Assembly: GCA_001687465.1 (NCBI GenBank)
Contig: LVLI01000097.1
Location: 60,217-124,216 of the forward strand
DNA: 64,000 nt
DNA from: Halocafeteria seosinensis
Lineage: Eukaryota > Sar > Bigyra > Bicosoecida
Direction of reading: 5' to 3'
Shown: positions 1-9,663 of the stretch, in pieces
Position numbering within the stretch: position 1 is the first letter of the stretch
Layout of the letters: every line of letters begins with the position of its first letter
The notes under the pieces: model-generated
What the model was told of the DNA's origin: nothing
Seen by the model: the letters and a program-made list of their open reading frames with translations, nothing else
Databases searched by the model: none
Translations under genes and position numbers: made by a program

Positions 1-2489
1 GCAAGAACTGGCTATACAAAACTGCGTGCATACGGGAGTTGTTACCGCGATTGTACATTGAAATGGCCTTGCTACCGTGCTATCGATTTTTGTCCGAGGC
101 GGACTATGCAGTGTTAACACTCCGATTAGCTCAAAGCTGCAGAGGATTAGGCGATCCACTAGTGGCCGTTTACGCCCGATGGTACCTTGCTCGAAACGTG
201 TATAAACTTGTTCGTGATCAGCCGAGGCGAGAACGAACATGTATACTGACTGTTCTTCAAGATTATTTGCGATCGTTTGAACTATGTGTTTCCTCAGAGC
301 GGTTAAAGATCCTGGAGAGCAAAGGGATCAATTTGCAGAAGTATCTATGGCTCCATCGACCAGCTCTGAAGTGGTTGTTTCACCAGCTTGCTCGAACACG
401 CTGCGATCAAAAGGATTTTGATGATATCCTCGAACTATACTATGAGTTTGTGTGTCCCGCCATGCGCAACCACCTTGCTCTTGGAAATCGGGACTTTGCT
501 GAAGGATCTTCGGATGATTCTCCTGAGTCTGTAGGTGGAGCGCTAGTCATACTAGATTGCCTTTTCGACGCGTTTCCAGGGCAGTTCTATCCTAAAGATC
601 CCACCAAGCTCTTCTCTCTGGTAGAGTCGGCATCAAAGTTAGCCTGCCCGAAAACATCACGTAGATTCCAGGGGACAGATCCGTACGAAAAATTGGTTGA
701 TTTGGTCCATCCCGCTCATGTTTTCCGAAGTATAACCAAGGGCCTAATCGTGTCTCCTCCGAAAAACAAGGGGAAGATGCGCAAGTATCTAAATAACAGT
801 TGGAAAATTGTGTCAAATCTTGGAGGAGACAGCTCTTCATTACAGCTCTTTGCCTCGTGCGCTGAAATTTATACTGCGTTCGTCCTCCGATGGATGGATT
901 CCTCGATTTCAGCAGTCCTACTTAGCGATATCGTCAAGCACATAGAGCGCGCTCAGCAGCAAAACCCCGACAGAGACCTTCCCGACGCACTACTGGACTC
1001 GTTGCAAAACATTCTCACTCAGCATCTTTATCACACCTCCCAGAAACTTCAAGAGGGGGTAGATGAAGAGGAGCGTAAAGGACTTATTGACATCTTGACG
1101 AGTGAGAACTTCGTGTTTTTGTTGGATAGTTTCCCTCCGCGACGAAAGCAGTCAGTAAGCGAGAACTTACTCGCTGCGTTTGTATCTACTTCTGTCCGCA
1201 TCTCGGATAACGTACTTCTCCAAACTATGCTTGATGTCGCTCGCAATGTTGCTCAGGGTATTGACAGTATGGCTTCCCAGGATACGAGGAGAAGGGTAGA
1301 TACAATATTGTCCAGTTTTATCCGAAAGCCCTATTTTAGTCGAGATTTGGAAAAACACTTGAATCTACTCGTCGATGCGAGGGCTGCGTTCTCTTACGCG
1401 AGCTCTGACAATGTCAATAGTACTCTCGTGGCGGAAGCGCTGAAACTATGCGTTCAAGCCTTAAACTTTGTGAAATTTCGCCACAAAGATGAAACTAGAA
1501 ACTTCGTGAAGACTGTCCTGGCTTATTGTCATGTTACTGTTCCTTCCTTGGCAGACCCGTTTCGTCGTATAAAATATTTCGCTCACAGTGGCGAAATCGC
1601 CCTTGCGAACAATTGCCTGGGGCAAGCCGACGGACTGTTTCGGGCGGCGGTTCAAGAGATTCCACCTGTTGCTTCGGCGTTGAATGGCGAACCGGTTAAC
1701 TCGGCTCAAGCTCTCCTTATATTGTATGACAACTCGAAAATGGAGAATGAATTCTTACTAAGTATGGATTTTCTTTGCTCTCGACTGCTCACAATGCCTG
1801 GACATCCATCTCATGGCGGTGTGTATCTCTTGCGCTCGTTGCTTAATGGCTGCCGACGGATTCCGTGGTCCCCAGAGCGAGGTGGATTCTGCCATGTGTT
1901 GTTGAATCTCTTGCAACTTCTGTTTGTGTTTGCACAAAACTATCTTCCACAAGAGCATAAACCTAAAGTTTCCGATTTCCAATGGAATTCCGAGCTATTT
2001 GCCAATGACCCAGCATATTCTCGTGAACTGACAGAATTGCTTGAAAGCGTGATCAACACGTTCATGAGTAGCGTCGACAGCCTGAAGGAGAATATTAATG
2101 TGAATCCGTCTTCCGAGTCCATTACGGCGTATACGCGATACATTTTCCGTTTTGGGCAACTGATGGTGCAAAATGTACTTGCAAGCGCTGCCACAGATGA
2201 AGTTAATGCAGTTGAAACGCCGTTTGTCGTTCTCAACACCTCCCAACATGGCGAGAGCGGAGTGAGAGTCCAAAACGTGGCTTCTTGGTTAGGGGACCAT
2301 ATTAACAGTGAGCAAGTGAAGACTCAATCAGTGTCCAAACAAGTTGATGGCTGGAAACACAAACTGTTGAGTAAGAGTGGAGGCTCTCCCTCGAAGAGTT
2401 CCGGATACTCAACCTCGCAAGCCTGGAAAGCCTTCAAGAAGAGTGAGCGGCAGTGGGTGAAGTGGATTTTCAGCGAACAAAATGCGTAA
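1..2489 (+). CDS. VPS35L: VPS35L (VPS35-like retriever subunit), 5' end outside window
   Basis: The reading frame is open from base 3 to the stop at 2489 with no intron, so the gene starts left of the window. Early residues (LYKTACIRELLPRLYIE, then GDPLVAVYARWYLAR) match the central part of human VPS35L/C16orf62. Downstream blocks also match, including SRDLEKHLNLLVDARAAF and VPSLADPFRRIKYFAHSGEIA. VPS35L is the alpha-solenoid scaffold of retriever, which acts with the CCC complex to recycle membrane cargo from endosomes. About 829 residues are visible against roughly 960 in the human protein, so only the N-terminal part is missing. The last ~50 residues are Ser/Lys-rich and look disordered. 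It resembles VPS35L rather than retromer VPS35 itself. No Met start is assigned because the frame continues upstream. Confidence 0.9.
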   Translation, partial: KNWLYKTACIRELLPRLYIEMALLPCYRFLSEADYAVLTLRLAQSCRGLGDPLVAVYARWYLARNVYKLVRDQPRRERTCILTVLQDYLRSFELCVSSERLKILESKGINLQKYLWLHRPALKWLFHQLARTRCDQKDFDDILELYYEFVCPAMRNHLALGNRDFAEGSSDDSPESVGGALVILDCLFDAFPGQFYPKDPTKLFSLVESASKLACPKTSRRFQGTDPYEKLVDLVHPAHVFRSITKGLIVSPPKNKGKMRKYLNNSWKIVSNLGGDSSSLQLFASCAEIYTAFVLRWMDSSISAVLLSDIVKHIERAQQQNPDRDLPDALLDSLQNILTQHLYHTSQKLQEGVDEEERKGLIDILTSENFVFLLDSFPPRRKQSVSENLLAAFVSTSVRISDNVLLQTMLDVARNVAQGIDSMASQDTRRRVDTILSSFIRKPYFSRDLEKHLNLLVDARAAFSYASSDNVNSTLVAEALKLCVQALNFVKFRHKDETRNFVKTVLAYCHVTVPSLADPFRRIKYFAHSGEIALANNCLGQADGLFRAAVQEIPPVASALNGEPVNSAQALLILYDNSKMENEFLLSMDFLCSRLLTMPGHPSHGGVYLLRSLLNGCRRIPWSPERGGFCHVLLNLLQLLFVFAQNYLPQEHKPKVSDFQWNSELFANDPAYSRELTELLESVINTFMSSVDSLKENINVNPSSESITAYTRYIFRFGQLMVQNVLASAATDEVNAVETPFVVLNTSQHGESGVRVQNVASWLGDHINSEQVKTQSVSKQVDGWKHKLLSKSGGSPSKSSGYSTSQAWKAFKKSERQWVKWIFSEQNA

Positions 2490-2657
2490 CTTGTTTGTCC
2501 CATACTATGTAACGACGGCACAGAAGATACATCCTCCGCAAACTCTTGAGTTTGTACCAAGTGGCTCGTTATAACTGTATTGCCGAAGTCAGTAGCCCAT
2601 GACAACAGAAGACTTCCAGGAATTCTTTGGCGATCTAGTAGAGCTACTGAATGAGCA

Positions 2658-3188
2658 TTGATCCTTTTCCTCCTGCTCCTTAATACGTGCTACAGTTTCT
2701 CTTGGGTCTCTGCTTGCGCTGCTGTTGTGTACTACCACTACCACTGCACCCTATCATCAGAATTTACAATTCTTTGGGTTTCTGGTGTACTTTTCCCTCG
2801 GTCATCACTATTCAAGTGCCATTCTCTTCATTTTGTCTCCGTATTCTTCGAATGTCATTGCAGGGATTGTAATACAAGCATCGGGACGTCTCAATCAATG
2901 TGTTATACAGTAGGACCGCCTGGTAACCAGCATGGGCTTCTTTACATTCGACGTTGTATGCCAGAATTTTATGCAGCAATAGTGTACGGAAAGGACCGAA
3001 TTGCAGTACTCGGTGCTCAGGGTATAGGAAAATCGATGTTGCGAATACATGTAGGTAAAAGTCCAGTTGGGGTGCAGCTCAAGAGAAAGGGTTGCTTCAG
3101 AATCTTGTTCAGCTCCGGCGGAAGGATATTTAGGGTTTCCAATCCTAACACCGCAAGCGTTGTATTATTCCCCCTGGGAAGAAACTGA
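2658..3188 (+). pseudogene. Fragment of a P-loop NTPase resembling RHS/Crinkler-type proteins
   Basis: Inside this frame, at about 2920-3050, lies LLYIRRCMPEFYAAI followed by RIAVLGAQGIGKSML. That is an 'R-x-C-x3-Y' stretch before a GxxGxGKS P-loop, the layout seen in retrotransposon-hot-spot and Crinkler-type NTPases. After the P-loop the similarity stops and the rest of the frame looks non-coding. The part upstream of 2900 is hydrophobic but not convincing as protein. A second short open stretch at about 3320-3487 contains NTVSQLKQQLIQKVN and may be another piece of the same dead gene. I read this as a decayed remnant. It could instead be an exon of an unusual spliced gene. Family assignment rests on a short motif only. 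Confidence 0.35.
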
Positions 3189-4013
3189 ATGACACAAGAA
3201 GTGCTTAAGGCAATGCAAATGGATTCCAATGAAGAGTTCTTCAACCTGTACATTCTGTTCATATAGTAGTAGTGTGTATTATTTATGGCCTACCGGCTAA
3301 GTAGAAATGTAGTCTTTTTGATGTTTTCCTACGAGCTGTTTTGAATATTCTGTTCGATGGTCCGGGCAACACAGTTTCTCAGCTCAAGCAGCAATTGATC
3401 CAAAAAGTTAATGGGCTTAACTTGGGACATATTAGGCGTTTAAGTCTAAGCGACATGTATGCTGATACCAGAATAGGAACACTGTAATTGGACGTGTAAA
3501 CATCCGAGAATGAGACCAACGCTCCGTCTTTCGAAATGTGTGTCGAGTTCGATTAGGGAGCAATGGAACATGAGCTTATCATTGCAAACGGCTACAGTAT
3601 TACTGATTTTGCTTTTCCAACATTTATCAGGGGCGACGCAGAAAGAGCGGTACTGTCAAACGACGATTCTCCGGCGCTTGGGCAGAAAACTCAGCACCAT
3701 ACTCGTGGTACGATTAAAGACTTTCGTGGATAATTTCGAAGTTCGGAAACATTCACATTTCACCAATACTATTGGTCAAGCCGCTGGCTGCTGCGGTCTT
3801 GTATGATACCGGTACCATTCCATTCGATCCGAAGCACAAGAGCGCAAAGGGAAGCTCTACATGGGAAGGAAGAAAAAGAAGGGAGACGAAAGCTGTGCAA
3901 ACCTTGAGTTGCATCCAGTGGAGACTTTCGACTTGCAATCAGGAAATACGTCGTTGTCGCACGTCTCAACATACTCGGTATTTCTCCTTCCCGTACGATC
4001 CGCAGTAGCAACA

Positions 4014-4446
4014 TCAGTTATGCGTACTGTGTCTCTCGAACCTCGAACTCATGTCAACCTCTCCACTCTCTTCTGAATCCGACGTGGCCGTATCGATTGG
4101 TAACGACGTTTGTTTCTGCTGCTCGTGATGATACAGCATGTCGTCGTCCTCGACCGGAACGCACTGGTGTGAAATTTTCCTGTCTCCACAATTCGGGTAC
4201 GTAGATTTGCATCGAGATCCGCAGTCGTCGCAGTTCTTGACGGTAAAAGTGGCACCTTGATGTTTGGATGGACAAGTGCATGAGCAGACGTTGGAGCCCG
4301 CAGCTGCGACCGAACGAACGCAAGGCTAACCCTGATCAGCAAGGCAAAAGGCATTCACTACCACCACCGTCTCGTGGTACGACAAACGTACCAGCATGAA
4401 CTAACAAGGTGAAAAGCACGACCGTGAACCCTAATTGCATGTTCAT
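4014..4446 (-). CDS. Small secreted eight-cysteine protein A
   Basis: Two-exon model: complement(join(4014..4303, 4392..4446)), 114 aa, intron 88 bp (GTACGT...CAG, phase 1). Exon 1 encodes a typical signal peptide (MNMQLGFTVVLFTLLVHA). The mature part carries one cysteine domain with spacing C-x-C-x-C-x13-C-x2-C-x3-C-x6-C-x8-C and the core KSTYPNC. It ends in an acidic, hydrophilic tail. The gene is a paralogue of the next gene (4839-5446) on the same strand. Both have an 18-codon first exon interrupted in phase 1 at the end of the signal peptide, so the model supports itself by conservation. Met1 or Met3 could be the start. Function is unknown; a secreted, disulfide-bonded protein is inferred from the signal peptide and paired cysteines. 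Confidence 0.7.
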
Positions 4447-4838
4447 TGCGTTATGTGAGTGCCAGGTTCTTGACGCTTCCAGGGAAAATCAACGAGCGAT
4501 GAATGGCTCGGATACACCCGATTTAGCGTAGCAGATACGTATACGGAAGTTGTATGCACCTTTAGACAATCCTGCAATGAGCAACTATCTGTATAATGCA
4601 ATTGTGGAACTGAGGAGCATTGAGTCAACTTGCGACTGGAGTTCGCTGTGCAAAAATCCAAGCGGAATCCCAGCAAGTTGCAACTTGGAAAATGAAATGA
4701 CAGTGCACATTCAGCCAAAATTGCGGCAGCGGAAACGACAAAATAAAGTTGGTCCGAAGTGGGATGAAAAGAAGAGTGTATGGTCACTACAGAACGAGCA
4801 CCTGGTGGTTCATGATTGTCGATTTCAGCAACGCCTAT

Positions 4839-5446
4839 TTAAGCGCATCCAGTGATGATCTTGCCGCTACAATTGGGGAAGACATCATTATTACACTTGC
4901 TCTGACAATTGTCACAGCTGCTGACGTCCGTGCACTTCTCTTTGCCAGTTGTTTGACACACGCAGCAGCAATAGTGAGTGGAGCTGGGATTAGTCCACTC
5001 TTCGTAGGGATTGTTAGTATTCTGATTGCTTCGCAGATTTGTCTTCTCCTGCTGCTTCTGTTCCTGGGGCTGTACCTTCGCTGGCTGCTGCTTGGGTACA
5101 TGCTGCTGTGCCGGTTGCTGCTCCTCTTCGGGCAAGAAGTCATCGTTCACCGTAGTGCAGTAGTAGGAAATTCCACTCCCTCCACAATTCGGGTAGGTAG
5201 ACTGGCATTGGGATTTGCAGTCACTGCACTGGTCGACATGGAACGAAGTGCCCTCATGCTTGTTTGGGCAAGTGCATCCGCAAATATTGGTATCGCCAAC
5301 CGGAGTGCTAGCGGCTGCGAAATGGGCCGAAACAAACACTACTGGTAGATCTTAGTTCCGACTACAATCCGGACATTAAAGCAAGGCTTACTTGACTGGA
5401 TGAGGAAGGTGGCGAGCACCAGGATGGATCCGGTGAGGAGCTTCAT
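4839..5446 (-). CDS. Secreted two-domain eight-cysteine protein B
   Basis: Model: complement(join(4839..5341, 5392..5446)), 185 aa, intron 50 bp, phase 1. The signal peptide MKLLTGSILVLATFLIQS continues across the intron into IVFVSAH. Domain 1 (about residues 39-80) has the same cysteine spacing as protein A (C-x-C-x-C-x13-C-x2-C-x3-C-x6-C-x8-C, core QSTYPNC). A Gln/Pro/Lys-rich linker (about 88-135) leads to domain 2 (about 143-184), with C-C-C-V-C, core DVFPNC and two additional cysteines. A possible short 5'UTR intron lies at 5505-5542. The duplicated domain inside one gene and the neighbouring single-domain paralogue show local expansion. I recognise no named family; the pattern suggests a secreted or cell-surface disulfide-rich module. 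Confidence 0.8.
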
Positions 5447-6354
5447 CTTTTCGAAGTTTACGGGGCGCGTAATCTGCGTGAAGAACAGGATATTCGTTTC
5501 TTGGCTGGAGAAAAACCAAGTTTACGAAGCGATCTAACTTACCGCAAGAAACACAGTTCTAAAAGCGAACAAGTGACAATTAACTTTTACAGCTTTCTTC
5601 GGCAAATACTGCGTAGTCTTTCAAACCAAAAGAATGTAAATAATCTAAACTGTATGTTGTAGCGTACGGTGGTGCGAGAAAGAACAGAACATCACATCCC
5701 GAGATGGCTTCAAGTATCCAATGACTCACAGACCCTGAGGACGTGTGGAGTGCCCTACTGTATGTTACTTCCGCGCTCCACATTGCTTTTACAGAGATCC
5801 CCACATTGAATGGAGGGTACCAGTGGACTACAGAAATAGGGAGTGGGATTGTGCATAAAGTGTTCAGAACCCCTTTCGGAAAGAAGATACATCGAAAGGT
5901 GTTCTACGCTTCAACGGAACTCTTGCGATGCTCGAAACGGTTAATAGGGTACCCACAGTATTGAATATACATGATTTATGTCTTTGTATTGCTTGTACGT
6001 GTAATTCACCTATCCATGAACGCGGTTGAGAAGGAGAATATCTGTGGTGTCCACTGCAGTGCAGAAACGGAGTTGGACGCTTACTGCGCCAGACTGGCAA
6101 GGTGCCGTCGAAGCCACAGTGGAGAAAAATATGGATATGGATATTATGGAGGAACTGCTTTCGTTATGGCACAAAACCTCCCACGAAGATTCCATTGCAA
6201 TATATCATTTTCAGACAAGAATCAAGAAACAGGACATAAGAAAATGGATCGCTGCTGTCAATGGCTTCCTAGAGGGAAGAACCCAACTCCCGCAAAAAGA
6301 AGCTCGCTACTGCAGCGTGAGCAGCAACACACGAATACTAGAAACTAACCGCGA
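5447..6354. other. Intergenic region between the cysteine-rich gene and PEPCK
   Basis: Contains the presumed promoter and 5'UTR of the cysteine-rich gene at its left end and the 3' flank of PEPCK at its right end. Open frames here (up to about 125 codons, plus strand) show no recognisable protein and overlap one another in different frames, so none is called. Confidence 0.5.
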
Positions 6355-8659
6355 TTATTCCAGTCTCTTCTTTATGCGTTCATGTTGTTCCTGAATTCCT
6401 TTGGGAAGACGGGAACCGAACTGATTATGGTACTCCTCGTATCTCGAGAGCTCTTTCTTCCATGTTTGCGGATCAACTCGGAACAGCTTCTTCAGCGCGT
6501 TCAGGTCCATATCCAAGCCATCAGTGTTCAATCCGCCATTCTCTATATCGGGCATATAACCAATGGGCGATTCTCTGGTGGGAACTTTTTCTCGATCTTC
6601 ATTTGACGAACGGCGGAAGATCCATTCTAGCACACGAGAGTTTTCGCTGAACCCCGGCCAAATGATTCCTCCATTGCTGTCCTTCTGGAACCAGTTAACG
6701 AAGAAAATATTAGGTAGCTTAGACCGTTCAGTCTTGTCTTTCATGCTGAGCCAATGTCCGAAATAATCTGCCATGTTATACCCACAGAATGGCTTCATCG
6801 CAAACGGATCCGCTCTGAGCACTCCTCTACCACCTTCAGCCGCAGCGGTGGTCTCAGACATCATGGTGCTGCCCAGATACGTGCCATGTTCCCAATCTAG
6901 TGACTCATACACTAAAGGTACGGTATCCGATCGGCGTCCACCGAAAATAATAGCATCAATCGGGACACCCTCGGGTTTCTCCCAGTTAGGATCGATGATC
7001 GGACACTGTGCAGCCGGGGCAGTAAATCTTGAGTTCGGATGTGCGGCATCCTCGGCGCTATCAGGAGTCCATTGCTTGCGAAGCCAGTTCGTCAAACGCT
7101 TGGGCTTTTCCTTACTCATTTTCTCCCACCACACATCCCCTTCAGGTGTCATGGCAACATTGGTAAAGATACAGTTGCTGTGGAGAGTTTCCATGGCATT
7201 TGGGTTTGTTTCGGCTGATGTACCCGGGGCGACACCGAAAAACCCGGCTTCAGGGTTAATAGCCCGCAACCTGCCCTCCTCATCAAATTTCATCCAAGCG
7301 ATATCGTCACCTACGCATTCCACCTTCCATCCAGGTAGACTAGGCTGCATCATCGCGAAGTTGGTTTTCCCACATGCCGACGGGAAAGCCGCGGCGACGT
7401 ATTTCTTTTCACCTTGAGGATTGGTCACACCAAGAATCAACATGTGTTCGGCCAACCACCCGTTTTCTTTAGCAAGCTTGGAAGCGATACGCAGTGCATA
7501 GCACTTCTTTCCTAAGAGAGCATTACCTCCGTAACCGGACCCGTAGCTCCAAATTGATGGTTCCTCTGGGAAATGGACAATGTACTTGTCGTCATTATGC
7601 GGCCACGGTGAGTCTGGCTGATTAGACTTGAGAGGCATCCCAACACTGTGCAAGCACGGGACGAAAAATCCATCCGATCCCAAAGCCTTGAGAGCTTTGT
7701 CTCCAACACGAGTCATAATCCTCATGTTCGCGACCGCGTAAGGCGAGTCCGTAAGCTGGATACCAACTTGACTAATAGGTCCACCAATAGGTCCCATAGA
7801 AAACGGGAGAGCATACAGGGTCCTTCCAGACATAGCTCCGTCGAACTTCTGCGTCAAGATTTCCTTCATCTCGTCAGGGTCTTTCCAGTTATTGGTAGGA
7901 CCAGCGTCACCCTCTTTGTCGCTACAGATGAATGTTCTTCCTTCTACACGAGCAACGTCGGCCGGATCCGAGCGTGCAACATATGAGTTCGGCCTTATTT
8001 TCTCATTCAGCTTCACCAGAGTCCCTGCAATTAAGTCGAACGCAATATATCGACAGAATTCTCTGACACTCTGTGCAAGTGTGATGGTTGTCGAGAAGAC
8101 ACGCACCTGCTTGTACCATATCGTTCAGGAGCCTTTGGTTCTCCTCCTCTGACCCGTCACAAAGATGGATAGCATCGGGCTTTAGTAAACGAGCTTTCTC
8201 GGTGATCCATTCCTTGAGCTGCTTGTGGTCCGTCCACTCATCTAAAGTCTTGGAGTATTGATCATATCTCAGACCAGACCACGAGCTATTGAACCGCTTC
8301 TGTAGATCACTTTGCTTCAGGCCTGCAGCCGTACCGATCGATCTGTCGAGGGTCGTCGCTTGCAATGGCGAGTCGAACGACTTCAAGGTGCTCAAGCTAG
8401 AAAGAGACCTAGTGGTCTTCGATGTGAAAGCCTGTAAAACCAAACGCATATGAACCATAATAAAACACATTGAACCCCATGTACGTTTTCATTGGGGAAC
8501 GTACCGATTGGCGGAGCGCTTTGGTGGAAGCAAATCGAATTCTGTAGCACGCAAGCAACTCAACATGTGATCTCAGATCGAATTTCTCCAAGACATGTAC
8601 ATTTCCTTTAGGAAATGGGTCTCATTACAGAGACTGTCTAGTACTTACCTAGACAGCAT
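6355..8659 (-). CDS. PCK: Phosphoenolpyruvate carboxykinase, GTP type, probably mitochondrial
   Basis: Model: complement(join(6355..8024, 8107..8431, 8505..8571, 8649..8659)), 690 aa; introns of 82, 73 and 77 bp. The enzyme converts oxaloacetate plus GTP to phosphoenolpyruvate, GDP and CO2. The P-loop [12 protein letters not shown] (about residue 348) is the GTP-type kinase motif with its reactive cysteine; the ATP-type enzyme has GLSGTGKTT instead. [14 protein letters not shown] further on is the guanine-site region. The N-terminal extension is rich in Arg, Ser and Thr with little acid ([17 protein letters not shown]...), as expected for a mitochondrial presequence. The last intron (8025-8106) is fixed by conserved sequence on both sides. 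The first two introns and the start are inferred from splice sites and phase, so the extreme N-terminus is uncertain. Confidence 0.9.
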
Positions 8660-9663
8660 CTTTCCGTAAGTTTTTCCGGGAAACTTCCAAGGAACCCAAC
8701 TAAGAGGATCTCGACAAAAAGTAAAATCGCTGCAGATACAGTCCAAATCAACTAACACAATAATTCTGCATATAATCACGGCAACATTTGATGGAGAAAT
8801 AATATGAGTTGATTCAGCACCCTTGTCGACTAGCCATGTCCCTCTTCCCCTAAAATCTCCCTACGGACCTCTTTTGTTGTTTCGAGCGCACTCGCATGAC
8901 TCTCGCCCTCAAACATGTCAACATAGCTACATGCATGACTCCCTTTGGAAACCAACACAGAGTATACCAAAATACGCAGGAGAAGCCGAGATATAGCGTC
9001 ATGGACAGCTTGGAAGAGAGAGAATAAGGGGTATACTACGGGAACAAGCATTCTTTACTCCTATGGCCTTTCTTACGCTGCATACCACCTACTTACCAAT
9101 CTAAAACAAATGAAAGAGTTCTCTGATGTAGAAAGAACCTTGGGACACCGGGCGAGGGAACCAATTCGGAGCGAAATTCAGTCTGAATGAAAATCAATGG
9201 GCTCTTCCGGAAGAACCCGTCAATCTTTGCTTTCACTTTAATCTTTAATTCAAGCAGAAGTCCGCACTTGGAAGGAGAACAGCGAAATTTAAACCCTCTC
9301 CAGAGAGTAATCCCCTTAAGTTGTCGTCGCCTAAAGTTTGGAAAACTTATTTTTGTCATGTGTATTAGGTTTTGCGAGGAAGTATTTACACCTTTTCGAT
9401 CAAGTGCCGGAGTTACCACTGACAGCTCATCGAAGAACAACTTGTCGCAATATGTTCGAAGCCGCCGATCAGACACTTGTCCTTAAAGTCCCGAGGTCCG
9501 TTCAAACTCTCTACCACCTTGCATGCTGACTTGCTCTTCCAAATTATCAATGCATCACTGTGTACTGCCGCGATCCTTGAGGTTCGATAGTTCGCAGTTC
9601 CATGATCGTGAATCGCGGAGATAGAGCAGGAACCGTAGCACTTAGTGAACACTGTTTGTGGGC
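8660..9663. other. Intergenic region, PEPCK upstream and TTLL 3' flank
   Basis: About 1 kb with only short overlapping frames on both strands and no recognisable protein. It should contain the PEPCK promoter. No clear repeat or RNA gene seen. Confidence 0.5.

Noticed and set aside
8003-8470. PEPCK starting at MCFIMVHM (8470)
   Set aside because: Those codons lie in a 73-bp intron with good GT and CAG borders; upstream exons give a better presequence.
9093-9486. Overlapping ~100-130 codon frames on both strands between PEPCK and TTLL
   Set aside because: They overlap in mirror fashion, lack motifs and have no splice-supported extension.
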